In this document: one piece after another, positions 11,186 through 19,229 of the stretch
How the letters are laid out: every line of letters begins with the position of its first letter
Numbering within the stretch: the first letter of the stretch is position 1
NCBI RefSeq assembly: GCF_021390195.1
Contig: NZ_CP090003.1
Location: 2,096,001-2,160,000 of the forward strand
Direction: 5' to 3'
DNA from: Flagellimonas sp. CMM7
GTDB taxonomy: Bacteria > Bacteroidota > Bacteroidia > Flavobacteriales > Flavobacteriaceae
Length of the DNA stretch: 64,000 nucleotides
Translations under genes and position numbers: made by a program
The notes under the pieces: generated by a model
Databases searched by the model: none
What the model saw: only the letters and a program-made list of their open reading frames with translations
Told to the model about the DNA's origin: nothing

Positions 11186-11794
11186 ATGGCTTTTGAATTA
11201 CCAAAATTACCCTATGCATATGATGCTTTAGAGCCACATATAGACGCAAGAACAATGGAGATTCACCATACGAAGCACCATAATGGATATACCACTAAAT
11301 TAAATGGTGCAATTGGAGGAACAGAGTTGGAGGGAAAGGGAATCCTTGATATTTTAACCAATTTGGACATGTCCAATGGAGCAGTGAGAAACAATGGAGG
11401 TGGATTTTACAATCACTCTCTTTTCTGGGAAATAATGTCTCCAAATGGAGGAGGAACACCAAGTGGAGATCTGGCTACAGCTATTGACGATGCTTTTGGT
11501 TCTTTTGATGCGTTTAAAGAAAAATTTAGCGCAGCTGCTGGTACAAGATTTGGATCTGGTTGGGCTTGGCTTTGTGTTAACAAAGGAGGTAAGGTTGAGG
11601 TTTGCTCCACTCCAAACCAAGACAATCCCTTAATGCCGGGATCAGGATGCGAAGGACACCCTATCTTAGGATTGGACGTTTGGGAACATGCATACTATTT
11701 AAATTATCAGAATAGAAGACCAGATTATGTGGCGGCCTTTTTTAATGTAATTAATTGGGACAAGGTTTCAGAAAATTACGCAGCCAATAAATAA
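11186..11794 (+). CDS. sodA: Superoxide dismutase, Fe/Mn family (probably Mn)
   Basis: Cytoplasmic superoxide dismutase of 202 residues with all four metal ligands: His27, His77, Asp164 and His168 ([13 protein letters not shown]). The [11 protein letters not shown] and GSGWAWL signatures resemble Mn-type or cambialistic enzymes more than strict Fe-type, but the metal cannot be fixed by reading. There is no signal peptide. A TATTTTTA element about 35 bp upstream of ATG resembles the minus 7 box with one mismatch. The gene is monocistronic and ends in a strong terminator at 11823-11860. Confidence 0.95.
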   Translation: MAFELPKLPYAYDALEPHIDARTMEIHHTKHHNGYTTKLNGAIGGTELEGKGILDILTNLDMSNGAVRNNGGGFYNHSLFWEIMSPNGGGTPSGDLATAIDDAFGSFDAFKEKFSAAAGTRFGSGWAWLCVNKGGKVEVCSTPNQDNPLMPGSGCEGHPILGLDVWEHAYYLNYQNRRPDYVAAFFNVINWDKVSENYAANK

Positions 11795-11822
11795 TTAGGG
11801 CACTCATTCTATTAAATTTAAG

Positions 11823-11860
11823 AAGGCCGAGCACAATTTTGTGCTCGGCCTTTTATTTTA
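11823..11860 (+). terminator. Rho-independent terminator of sodA
   Basis: A 14-bp perfect stem (AAGGCCGAGCACAA and its complement, 11823-11836 with 11839-11852) ends in a T-rich tail on the plus strand, 28 bp past the sodA stop. Confidence 0.88.
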
Positions 11861-11865
11861 TAAAT

Positions 11866-11946
11866 ACCTTAAATAGAAAAGGGTGAGGAAGCCCTCACCC
11901 TTTTCGTCCCAAATCTTACCATAAACTTAACCTACTTATGCTATGG
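11866..11946 (-). ncRNA. Tandem repeat unit 1: putative small RNA with 17-codon ORF and terminator
   Basis: First (promoter-distal) of three minus-strand units in the sodA-purF gap. A conserved 39-bp core (11908-11946) is followed by a 12-bp stem hairpin (11877-11904) and a T-rich run. CAAAACTA at 11947-11954 reads TAGTTTTG on the minus strand, a perfect TAnnTTTG box just upstream of the core. The core itself can fold by CCATA/TATGG pairing. An ATG inside the core opens a 17-codon frame (11869-11922) coding MVRFGTKRVRASSPFSI. Either an sRNA or a tiny-peptide gene is possible. The structure is seen directly; expression is inferred. Confidence 0.55.
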
Positions 11947-12060
11947 CAAAACTAAATTACTGGTATTGTGAGAAATAACAAAAGTTTTTGAGGAAATTTT
12001 TGATTTTTTGAAAAAAAACTGCGGATAATTCAGTGAGGAAATTTGTTAAATCCTTGGGGC

Positions 12061-12138
12061 TCAAATATAAAGAAGGCGGAGATTTCCCCGCCTTCTTTCC
12101 CCAAATCTTACCATGAACTTAACCTACTTATGCTATGG
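12061..12138 (-). ncRNA. Tandem repeat unit 2: putative small RNA with 17-codon ORF and terminator
   Basis: Second unit. The core (12100-12138) matches unit 3 at every base and unit 1 at all but one. The hairpin (12069-12098, 11-bp stem GC-rich centre) has a different sequence from those of units 1 and 3 but the same shape and place. CAAATGTA at 12144-12151 reads TACATTTG on the minus strand, a perfect minus 7 box. The internal frame (12061-12114) codes MVRFGERRRGNLRLLYI, again exactly 17 codons ending in the T-rich tail. Confidence 0.55.
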
Positions 12139-12278
12139 TCCTCCAAATGTAAACCAAGGCCGAGCATCAGGAGAAAGCTTTTAGATGAAACCCACGTTAT
12201 TTGGTTGAATTACCAACCTTGTGGTTAGAGCGTACTAATACTAAAGAAAAGGATTACGTGATGCGGTACTTGGATTAC

Positions 12279-12356
12279 TTAAAATAAAAAAGGTGGAATA
12301 GCTTCCACCTTTTTTGCCCCAAATCTTACCATGAACTTAACCTACTTATGCTATGG
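12279..12356 (-). ncRNA. Tandem repeat unit 3: putative small RNA with 17-codon ORF and terminator
   Basis: Third unit, nearest purF. Core 12318-12356, hairpin 12286-12315 (13-bp stem, AAAAAAGGTGGAA and complement) and a T-rich tail on the minus strand. CAATACTA at 12357-12364 reads TAGTATTG, one mismatch from TAnnTTTG. The internal frame (12279-12332) codes MVRFGAKKVEAIPPFLF, also 17 codons. Because the T-run lies on the minus side only, the minus strand is the likelier transcript. Confidence 0.55.
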
Positions 12357-12407
12357 CAATACTAAAGTAGGTTTGACTTTTGCCCACTAACCAAAAAGAC
12401 GGCAACA

Positions 12408-12431
12408 TGCACGTTTCATCGATGAAATGCA
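12408..12431 (-). terminator. Palindrome downstream of the PurF-like gene, possible 3'-end hairpin
   Basis: TTTCATCGATGAAA (12414-12427) is a perfect 14-bp palindrome flanked by TGCA on both sides, 30 bp past the stop of the minus-strand PurF-like gene. No T-run follows at once, although CTTTTTGG occurs about 20 bp further on the minus strand. It could be a 3'-end hairpin or a protein site. Confidence 0.35.
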
Positions 12432-12460
12432 CACATTAACTTTAATTTAGGTAGGCCAGG

Positions 12461-14359
12461 TTAATATGCTCTTTCGTTCTTCCCTTCGTAGAAATTAATA
12501 AAAGCCCTATTTACGACCCTATTTCCTCCAGGGGTAGGATAATCTCCTGTGAAATACCAATCTCCTAGGTTTTTTGGACATGCCTGGTGTAAGCTTTCAA
12601 TACTTTGATAGATAATGTCTACTTCAGCATTAATACCCTCTGGACTCAAGATTTGAGCAATCTTTTTCGAAATTTGCTCGGGAGTAAAGGGTTCATAAAA
12701 TTCTTTAACATGGTTAACAACTTCCTTGTCTTTAGAATTAGTTTGAGTTAAGCACTTTTCATAGATGGCCTTTATTTTGTCCGTGGTTCCATTTTCTATA
12801 TGAAGCGCTTGAGCCGCTTTAAAAGCAACAAAGTCCTCCAGTTTGGCCATATCTATTCCATAACAATCTGGATACCTTATCTGTGGTGCTGAAGAAACTA
12901 CTATTATTTTTTTAGGAGACAACCTATCAAGAATTTTTAAAATACTCTTTTTTAAGGTTGTGCCCCTAACAATACTGTCATCAATTATTACCAGATTGTC
13001 ATTTTCCTCTACAGAGCCATAGGAAATATCATATACGTGAGTTACAAGGTCATCTCTGCTACTATCCTGCGTAATGAACGTTCGTAGCTTTGCATCCTTA
13101 ATAGCCACCTTCTCAATGCGAGGTCTAACCTCCAAAATCCTATGAAGCTCCTCACCAGTAATTTTTGGACCTAAGGCTAAGATTTGTTCCTCTTTTTTTG
13201 CGTTAAGGTAGTTCTGAGCCTCCTTTACCATACCAAAGAAAGAAGTCTCGGCAGTATTGGGAATATATGAAAAGACTGTATTTGCCAAATCATCATTAAT
13301 GGCTTTTAAAATTTTTGGGAACAAGAGTTTACCCAACATTTTTCGTTCTTGGTAAATCTCTTTATCACTTCCTCTTGAAAAATAGATGCGCTCAAAAGAA
13401 CATGCTTTTCTTTCAGTGGGTTCAAGTATTTCTTCCAAATGGACAGTTCCTTTTTTCTTTATGATTATTGCATGCCCAGGGTCTAATTCCTTAACATCAT
13501 CATATTTAACATTAAAAACAGTTTGAATAGCAGGTCTTTCTGAAGCTACAACGACAAACTCATCATCTTTATAGTAATATGCTGGTCTTATTCCTGCAGG
13601 ATCTCTAACTACAAAAGCATCTCCATGACCCAACAAACCGGCCATAGTATAACCACCATCCCAGTTTTTGGAAGCTTTGGTCAATATTTTTGCCACATTA
13701 AGTCGTTCCGCAATTAAGGGTGAAGCTTCCCTTTTATTAAATCCTTCTTTTTTTATTTGTTTGTAAAGCTTGGCAACGGCATCGTCCAAGAAATGCCCTA
13801 TTTTTTCCATTACGGTAACGGTATCGGCCATTTCTTTTGGGTGCTGACCTAATGTAATAAGGTTGTTGAAAAGCTCATCAACATTGGTCAAATTAAAATT
13901 ACCAGCAACAATAAGGTTGCGGTGCATCCAATTGTTTTGCCTTAAGAATGGGTGAACGCTTTCAATACTATTTTTCCCAAAAGTGCCATATCTAACATGA
14001 CCCATTAATAATTCACCGATATATGGAATGTTCTTTTTTTGAAGTGCAACATCATCTACATATTCTGGGTGTTGGGTCAAAGAAGTATTAATGCGATCAT
14101 TAATTTGAGCAAATATATCCTGTATGGGTTGCTGTTGCGCAGAACGCACCCTGCTCATGTATCGCTCTCCAGGATCCATATCTAGCTTTATACTTGCAAA
14201 ACCAGCACCATCCTGACCTCTATTGTGCTGTTTTTCCATCATTAGGTACATTTTGTTTACGCCGTAGAAGGCTGTACCATATTTTTCTTTGTAGTACTCC
14301 AGAGGTTTAAGCAAACGGATCAGTGATATTCCGCATTCGTGCTTAATCGCATCACTCAT
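12461..14359 (-). CDS. Amidophosphoribosyltransferase-like protein, long form
   Basis: A 632-residue PurF-type protein, against about 505 for E. coli PurF. The N-terminal glutaminase (Ntn) domain starts at Cys9 after a short propeptide (MSDAIKHE, then CGISLI), with NRGQDGAG and GHVRYGTFG motifs typical of the family. The C-terminal phosphoribosyltransferase domain has the PRPP loop VIIDDSIVRGTT. Between them and at the C-terminus there is extra sequence not in standard PurF. It may catalyse the first step of purine synthesis, or be a paralogue with another acceptor; the normal purF cannot be seen in this window. PfkB kinase, RNase H and purN lie upstream on the same strand, separated by a terminator. 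Confidence 0.8.
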   Translation of the reverse strand: MSDAIKHECGISLIRLLKPLEYYKEKYGTAFYGVNKMYLMMEKQHNRGQDGAGFASIKLDMDPGERYMSRVRSAQQQPIQDIFAQINDRINTSLTQHPEYVDDVALQKKNIPYIGELLMGHVRYGTFGKNSIESVHPFLRQNNWMHRNLIVAGNFNLTNVDELFNNLITLGQHPKEMADTVTVMEKIGHFLDDAVAKLYKQIKKEGFNKREASPLIAERLNVAKILTKASKNWDGGYTMAGLLGHGDAFVVRDPAGIRPAYYYKDDEFVVVASERPAIQTVFNVKYDDVKELDPGHAIIIKKKGTVHLEEILEPTERKACSFERIYFSRGSDKEIYQERKMLGKLLFPKILKAINDDLANTVFSYIPNTAETSFFGMVKEAQNYLNAKKEEQILALGPKITGEELHRILEVRPRIEKVAIKDAKLRTFITQDSSRDDLVTHVYDISYGSVEENDNLVIIDDSIVRGTTLKKSILKILDRLSPKKIIVVSSAPQIRYPDCYGIDMAKLEDFVAFKAAQALHIENGTTDKIKAIYEKCLTQTNSKDKEVVNHVKEFYEPFTPEQISKKIAQILSPEGINAEVDIIYQSIESLHQACPKNLGDWYFTGDYPTPGGNRVVNRAFINFYEGKNERAY

Positions 14360-14367
14360 ATGTATAT

Positions 14368-14398
14368 AAAATAAAAAAGCCCCGAAATATTTCAGGGC
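14368..14398 (-). terminator. Terminator between the PfkB kinase and PurF-like genes
   Basis: On the minus strand GCCCTGAAAT pairs with ATTTCGGGGC (one G-U pair), followed by TTTTTTATTTT. It lies 7 bp past the kinase stop and ends just before the PurF-like start, so that gene may depend on read-through or a promoter inside this stretch. Confidence 0.75.
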
Positions 14399-14404
14399 AG
14401 TTAT

Positions 14405-15331
14405 TTATGTTAATTCAATATTGAATTGTGTCAATTCTTTAAACTGCAACAAACGTTTATCAATCTCATGCTTTTGCAGTGTTATCATTCGTTCTGTTCC
14501 AAATTTCTCCACACTAAATGAAGCTAGATTGGAACCGTGAATAATGGCATTCTTTATGCTTTCAAAAGAAATATTTTTGGTCTGGGCTAAATAGCCAGCA
14601 AATCCGCCAGCGAATGTATCTCCGGCTCCAGTAGGATCAAAAACTTCCTCTAATGGTAATGCGGGAGCAAAAAATATGTGCTCATCATGAAACAAAAGAG
14701 CGCCGTGCTCTCCTTTTTTGATAACTACATACTTAGGTCCCATTTCCTGTATTTTGGCCGCTGCTTTCACCAAGGAATATTCTTTGGTCAATTGGCGAGC
14801 TTCCTCATCATTTATGGTAATGACATCAATATGCTTTATTACATCAACCAACTCATCCCATGTATTATCCATCCAAAAATTCATGGTATCCAAAATGATA
14901 AGCTTTGGTCGCTCTTCCATTTGATTAATTACACCCATCTGAATACTTGGGTGTAAATTTCCAAGCATGACCACATCGGCATCTTTGAAGTCTTCTGGAA
15001 CTATAGGATTAAAATCACCTAAGGTATTCAGTTCTGTAACTAAAGTATCTCTGGAATTTAGGTCATTATGGTATTTTCCTTTCCAATAAAACGTTTTACC
15101 ACCTTTAACGATTTCGACTCCGGAAATATCTATGTTTCGGTCAGTAAAAATATCTAAATAAGTCTGTGGAAAATCATCTCCCACAACGGAAACTATTGCA
15201 GATTCTACTTTAAACTGATTAGCAGCTAAGCCTATAAAAGTACCTGCTCCTCCTAATATTTTACCTGTCTTGCCAAATGGGGTTTCAATAGCATCAAATG
15301 CCATACTCCCTACAATAAGCAATTTGCCCAT
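14405..15331 (-). CDS. PfkB-family carbohydrate/nucleoside kinase
   Basis: Ribokinase-fold sugar or nucleoside kinase of 308 residues. The N-terminal GGAGTFIGLAANQ substrate motif (residues 27-39) and the C-terminal DPTGAGDTFAGGF motif (232-245, catalytic base Asp238) are both intact. The substrate is not readable; adenosine, inosine-guanosine, ribose or fructose type activity are all possible. Its place next to a PurF-like gene and near purN hints at nucleoside metabolism, which is inference. A perfect minus 7 box lies upstream at 15348-15355. Confidence 0.86.
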   Translation of the reverse strand: MGKLLIVGSMAFDAIETPFGKTGKILGGAGTFIGLAANQFKVESAIVSVVGDDFPQTYLDIFTDRNIDISGVEIVKGGKTFYWKGKYHNDLNSRDTLVTELNTLGDFNPIVPEDFKDADVVMLGNLHPSIQMGVINQMEERPKLIILDTMNFWMDNTWDELVDVIKHIDVITINDEEARQLTKEYSLVKAAAKIQEMGPKYVVIKKGEHGALLFHDEHIFFAPALPLEEVFDPTGAGDTFAGGFAGYLAQTKNISFESIKNAIIHGSNLASFSVEKFGTERMITLQKHEIDKRLLQFKELTQFNIELT

Positions 15332-15347
15332 TTATGTAAATTTGCTG

Positions 15348-15355
15348 CAAATATA
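15348..15355 (-). promoter_or_regulatory. Minus 7 box upstream of the PfkB kinase
   Basis: CAAATATA on the plus strand reads TATATTTG on the minus strand, a perfect TAnnTTTG, 17 bp before the kinase ATG. No TTG at the best spacing was found. Confidence 0.55.
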
Positions 15356-15428
15356 CACTTAGATATTCCATTTATCATAACAGAGGGTATAATTAAGGAG
15401 AAGGAGAATCCATTGTACAAAAAGAGGC

Positions 15429-16064
15429 TTACTTTCTTCCAAAATCCGCAGGAATTTCACCCCAAGCCTTGGTTTCCCATTTGGCAATAGGAGTATTGTA
15501 GGAGTTTTTCTTCAACCATTCCTCAGCACGTTCAATAAGTTCAAACACTACTTTGTTTTTAGTGTTTTTCTTCAACTTGGTGCCGCATTTTTTCTTTCTT
15601 ACCCAACCCATTGCAATTCTGGAATCTGAATAAAGAATGCGGGTGCTTTTGTTGTTTTTTAGAAAGGCCAATCCATGCACAAGAGCTAAAAACTCACCTA
15701 TATTATTGGTTCCCTGTTCAAAAGGGCCTTGTTTAAAAAGTGTTCTTTTGGTTTTAGTATCTACGCCTTGATATTCCATTTTACCAGGATTGCCACTGGA
15801 AGCGGCATCCACCGAAATAGAATTATAATTTGGCTCTCCAATTTTTAATAGTTCTTCTTGAGTTAACTCCTTTTTGTCTTTAGATTTTCCTTTGTATTCC
15901 AAATAATTGCTGTTAAAGGCCTTCTTTGCTTCCGCAAAGTCCTGAAAAGATTTATACTGTGCTCCTTTAAATCCTTCTATTTGGGCTTTACAATCTGCCC
16001 ATGCCTCATAAATACCAGGTCGCTTACCCTTCCAAACAACATAAAATTTTCTCTTATTGGCCAT
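15429..16064 (-). CDS. Ribonuclease H with N-terminal viroplasmin domain
   Basis: A 211-residue RNase H1 that cuts RNA in RNA-DNA hybrids. Residues of about 6-50 form the viroplasmin hybrid-binding domain (FYVVWKGKRPGIYEAW). The catalytic domain follows with the four acidic residues Asp86 (VDAASSGNPG), Glu124 (NIGEFLAL), Asp147 (YSDSR) and Asp207 near the C-terminus. The start overlaps the last bases of purN by 11 bp (16054-16064), so the two genes are one transcription unit with likely coupled translation. Confidence 0.93.
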   Translation of the reverse strand: MANKRKFYVVWKGKRPGIYEAWADCKAQIEGFKGAQYKSFQDFAEAKKAFNSNYLEYKGKSKDKKELTQEELLKIGEPNYNSISVDAASSGNPGKMEYQGVDTKTKRTLFKQGPFEQGTNNIGEFLALVHGLAFLKNNKSTRILYSDSRIAMGWVRKKKCGTKLKKNTKNKVVFELIERAEEWLKKNSYNTPIAKWETKAWGEIPADFGRK

Positions 16065-16629
16065 CTTTCAAAAGAAGTTTTTCTATCACTTTTGGAAAAT
16101 GATCATATTCCAATTGGTGCACTTTTTTGGCTATAGAATCGGCATCATCACTTGAAACGACCACTGTTTTAGCTTGAAATATAACAGCGCCTTCATCATA
16201 ATTCTCATTGACATAGTGAATAGTTATTCCAGTTTCTGACTCTAAATTATCCTTTACTGCTTGATGGACTTTAGCGCCGTACATGCCTTTTCCACCATAT
16301 TTAGGCAGCAATGCTGGATGAATGTTAATAATGGTATTTGGGAAAGCTTTTATTAAAGAAGCGGGGACTTTCCACAAAAAACCAGCTAAAACAATTAAAT
16401 CTGGGCTTAGCGCTTTTAGAAGTTTAACAACACGATCAGAATCAGTAAAAGCAGCTCTGTTAAAATAAAAAGCTGGAGTTTTAAGTCTGTCACAACGTTC
16501 TAAAACCGCAGCGGTTTTTTTATTGGTAAGTACGGCAGAAACCTCTATTGAGGGGCTTTCCCTAAAAAAAGAGATGATATTTTCGGCATTTGAACCACTA
16601 CCTGAGGCTAAGATTACTATTCGCTTCAT
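16054..16629 (-). CDS. purN: Phosphoribosylglycinamide formyltransferase 1
   Basis: A 191-residue 10-formyltetrahydrofolate-dependent GAR transformylase of purine synthesis. Catalytic residues Asn102, His104 (NIHPALLPKYGG) and Asp145 (NENYDEGAVI) are present, along with the N-terminal phosphate loop SGSGSNAENI. Length is typical for PurN. It is divergent from acpP (162 bp apart) and overlaps the RNase H gene downstream. Confidence 0.95.
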   Translation of the reverse strand: MKRIVILASGSGSNAENIISFFRESPSIEVSAVLTNKKTAAVLERCDRLKTPAFYFNRAAFTDSDRVVKLLKALSPDLIVLAGFLWKVPASLIKAFPNTIINIHPALLPKYGGKGMYGAKVHQAVKDNLESETGITIHYVNENYDEGAVIFQAKTVVVSSDDADSIAKKVHQLEYDHFPKVIEKLLLKDGQ

Positions 16630-16751
16630 TTGGGGACTTCTACTATGATTATTGGCCTGTATTTATAAGGCTAAAGTAATATTCTGGAGCATAAGATGTT
16701 TAATTTAAGGCACATTTTATAGACAAATGGTGTATTTAATCCAAAGTTTTA

Positions 16752-16759
16752 TATTTTTG
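16752..16759 (+). promoter_or_regulatory. Minus 7 box of acpP
   Basis: TATTTTTG matches TAnnTTTG perfectly and lies 32 bp before the acpP ATG. No TTG at 19 bp spacing is seen. Confidence 0.5.
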
Positions 16760-16791
16760 CCAACGATTAAATTTTTAAAACCGATATAATT

Positions 16792-17025
16792 ATGTCAGAC
16801 ATTGCATCAAGAGTAAAAGCTATCATCGTTGATAAGCTGGGTGTAGATGAGAATGAAGTAGTGCCAGAAGCTAGCTTTACCAATGATTTAGGAGCGGATT
16901 CCTTGGACACTGTTGAACTTATCATGGAGTTTGAAAAAGAATTTGACATTCAAATTCCTGATGATCAAGCAGAGAACATTGCAACTGTTGGTCAAGCCAT
17001 TAGCTATATAGAAGAAGCGAAGTAA
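16792..17025 (+). CDS. acpP: Acyl carrier protein
   Basis: A 77-residue acidic helical protein that carries acyl chains on 4'-phosphopantetheine. The attachment serine is Ser37 in [10 protein letters not shown]. Length and the position before fabF are standard for fatty acid synthesis gene order. A strong hairpin follows at 17057-17091, so it can be made in excess over fabF. Confidence 0.97.
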   Translation: MSDIASRVKAIIVDKLGVDENEVVPEASFTNDLGADSLDTVELIMEFEKEFDIQIPDDQAENIATVGQAISYIEEAK

Positions 17026-17056
17026 TTTTATGATATCTTACTAAAGACTTTAAATT

Positions 17057-17091
17057 ATCCATGTGATGATCATCACATGGATATTTTTTTT
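17057..17091 (+). terminator. Terminator or attenuator between acpP and fabF
   Basis: A 26-bp perfect palindrome (17057-17082; half-site ATCCATGTGATGA) is followed by eight T (17084-17091). It should end most acpP transcripts while allowing some read-through to fabF. Confidence 0.82.
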
Positions 17092-17124
17092 AATTTAGGT
17101 TCTAAAGGTTAAAAAAATAGTTCA

Positions 17125-18375
17125 ATGCAGTTAAAGCGAGTAGTAGTTACCGGAATGGGTGCGTTAACACCCATTGGCAACAATTTAGGGGCTTATTGGG
17201 AAGGACTAAAGAATGGTAAAAGTGGTTGTGCGCCCATAACGTATTTTGATACGGAAAAGTTCAAGACTAAATTTGCCTGCGAACTTAAAGACTATAACCC
17301 ACAAGATTTTTTTGATAGAAAGGAAGCTAGAAAACTGGATAGGTTTGCGCAGTATGCCTTGGTCTCTGCAGATGAGGCTATTGCAGATGCTAAGTTAAAT
17401 CTGGATGAGATAAACAAATTGCGGGTAGGTGTTATTTGGGGAGCAGGAATTGGAGGTTTAGAAACCTTTCAGCAAGAAGTTTTAAACTTTGCTGATGGTG
17501 ATGGAACCCCAAGGTTTAACCCATTCTTTATTCCGAAAATGATAGCAGATATTGCACCGGCCAATATTTCCATCAAGCATGGATTTATGGGACCAAACTA
17601 TACAACGGTTTCTGCATGTGCGTCATCTGCAAATGCCATGTTCGATGCCTTAAACTCCATACGTTTAGGATATTGTGATGTAATTGTAACAGGAGGAAGT
17701 GAAGCAGCAGTTACTATTGCTGGAATGGGTGGCTTCAATGCCATGCATGCATTATCTACTAGAAACGAAAGCCCAGAAACAGCTTCAAGACCATTTGATG
17801 GAACCAGAGATGGTTTTGTTTTAGGAGAAGGAGCAGGTGCTTTAATTTTAGAAGAGTATGAGCATGCCAAAGCAAGAGGGGCAAAAATATATGCAGAGGT
17901 TTTGGGAGGTGGATTATCCAGTGATGCCCACCACATGACCGCTCCACACCCAGAGGGTATCGGGGTTGTTGAAGTGATGAAGAATTGTTTGGAAAATGCA
18001 GGACTGAAACCAGAAGATGTAGACCATATAAATACTCATGGAACTTCTACACCTTTAGGAGATGTGGCCGAACTTAAAGCCATTTCTAAAGTTTTCGGAG
18101 ATCATGCAAAGAATATAAATATTAATTCTACGAAATCAATGACCGGGCACTTATTGGGTGCTGCAGGTGCCATTGAAGCCATCTCGGTTATATTGGCAAT
18201 GGAAAATGGTCTTGTACCTCCAACTATAAATCATGGTACAGTTGATGAAAATATTGATGCTTCCCTTAATTTGACTCTTAATAAAGCTCAGAAACGAGAA
18301 GTTAATGTAGCGATGAGCAATACTTTTGGTTTTGGCGGACATAATGCCTGCATTTTGTTCAAGAAATTAGGGTAG
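17125..18375 (+). CDS. fabF: 3-oxoacyl-ACP synthase II
   Basis: A 416-residue beta-ketoacyl-ACP synthase that elongates acyl-ACP with malonyl-ACP. The catalytic triad is visible: Cys165 in VSACASSANA, the first His in NTHGTSTPLGD, and the second His in MTGHLLGAAGA. FGFGGHNA near the C-terminus is also typical. It follows acpP and precedes rnc by 10 bp, an order common in many bacteria. Confidence 0.97.
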   Translation: MQLKRVVVTGMGALTPIGNNLGAYWEGLKNGKSGCAPITYFDTEKFKTKFACELKDYNPQDFFDRKEARKLDRFAQYALVSADEAIADAKLNLDEINKLRVGVIWGAGIGGLETFQQEVLNFADGDGTPRFNPFFIPKMIADIAPANISIKHGFMGPNYTTVSACASSANAMFDALNSIRLGYCDVIVTGGSEAAVTIAGMGGFNAMHALSTRNESPETASRPFDGTRDGFVLGEGAGALILEEYEHAKARGAKIYAEVLGGGLSSDAHHMTAPHPEGIGVVEVMKNCLENAGLKPEDVDHINTHGTSTPLGDVAELKAISKVFGDHAKNININSTKSMTGHLLGAAGAIEAISVILAMENGLVPPTINHGTVDENIDASLNLTLNKAQKREVNVAMSNTFGFGGHNACILFKKLG

Positions 18376-18385
18376 TTTTGTAAAG

Positions 18386-19123
18386 ATGAGATTTACTTCC
18401 AAAATATTCAATTCCCCACCGAAAACGGATGGGGATTTTTTTTTGGGAGTTAAAAAAATTCTAGGTTTCAAACCCAAAGACATAGAGATCTATAAAAAGG
18501 CTTTTCTGCATCGTTCCGTAAACAAAAGAGATGCCGAGGGTAACCCCATGAATTATGAACGACTTGAGTTTTTAGGGGATGCCATGTTAGGAACCATTAT
18601 ATCAAAACACCTTTACAATGAAGTCCCAGAAGGGGATGAGGGCTATCTTACCAAGATGCGTTCTAAGGTTGTAAGCAGAAAACACCTTAACCAATTGGGC
18701 AAAGATTTGGAACTTTTACACTTTGTGGAAAGTAGAATCCCGAAATCACATTTTGGAGAGAACATACACGGAAATGTATTCGAAGCCTTGGTTGGAGCAA
18801 TCTATTTAGACAGAGGTTACACATATTGCGAGCGGTTCATCAATGAACGTGTTATACAGCCCTACGTTGATATTGAACAGTTGGAAGGCAGGGTTATCAG
18901 TTATAAAAGTTTGGTTATAGAATGGTGTCAAAAACAAAAAAAATCCTTCTATTATGATGTCTATGAAGACACGGGGAATGATGAATTAAAGCATTTTGCA
19001 GTTAAACTTACCATAGGAGAAAAGATTCTGGCAAAGGCTAGGGCGACCTCCAAAAAGAAAGCAGAAGAAAAGGCATCAAGGAGAGCATATTTTGCATTAC
19101 AGAGCAGAATTGAAAATCAGTAA
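18386..19123 (+). CDS. rnc: Ribonuclease III
   Basis: A 245-residue double-strand RNA endonuclease. The signature ERLEFLGDAML (about residues 58-68) with its acidic residues, GNVFEALVGAIYLD, and a C-terminal dsRNA-binding domain (about 170-245, ending with ATSKKKAEEKASRRAY) are complete. It starts 10 bp after fabF, so the two are cotranscribed. Confidence 0.96.
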   Translation: MRFTSKIFNSPPKTDGDFFLGVKKILGFKPKDIEIYKKAFLHRSVNKRDAEGNPMNYERLEFLGDAMLGTIISKHLYNEVPEGDEGYLTKMRSKVVSRKHLNQLGKDLELLHFVESRIPKSHFGENIHGNVFEALVGAIYLDRGYTYCERFINERVIQPYVDIEQLEGRVISYKSLVIEWCQKQKKSFYYDVYEDTGNDELKHFAVKLTIGEKILAKARATSKKKAEEKASRRAYFALQSRIENQ

Positions 19124-19229
19124 CTTTAAATAAAGGTAAACTCTAACGTTTTCGTAGGGTTTTAGAAGTGCATTGTCCTATTTCAACTAGGCTGGCAAAT
19201 GTATTAAGAGTATATTTACAGTTCGTGTT

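Larger units (their letters stand above)
11795..12460. other. Gene-free stretch between sodA and the PurF-like gene
   Basis: No conventional gene lies here. It holds the sodA terminator, the three core-plus-hairpin units, AT-rich spacers of about 120-135 bp between them, and an imperfect palindrome (12408-12431) just past the PurF-like stop. Confidence 0.8.

Noticed and set aside
12216..12250. Short stretch resembling a tRNA D-arm (GTGGTTAGAGCG)
   Set aside because: No acceptor stem, anticodon arm or T-arm follows, and no GGTTCGAATCC-type T-loop is present.
11866..12364. Repeat array that might be a CRISPR
   Set aside because: Only three cores, about 190-220 bp apart, each with its own hairpin and promoter box; the spacing is not constant and no cas gene is nearby.
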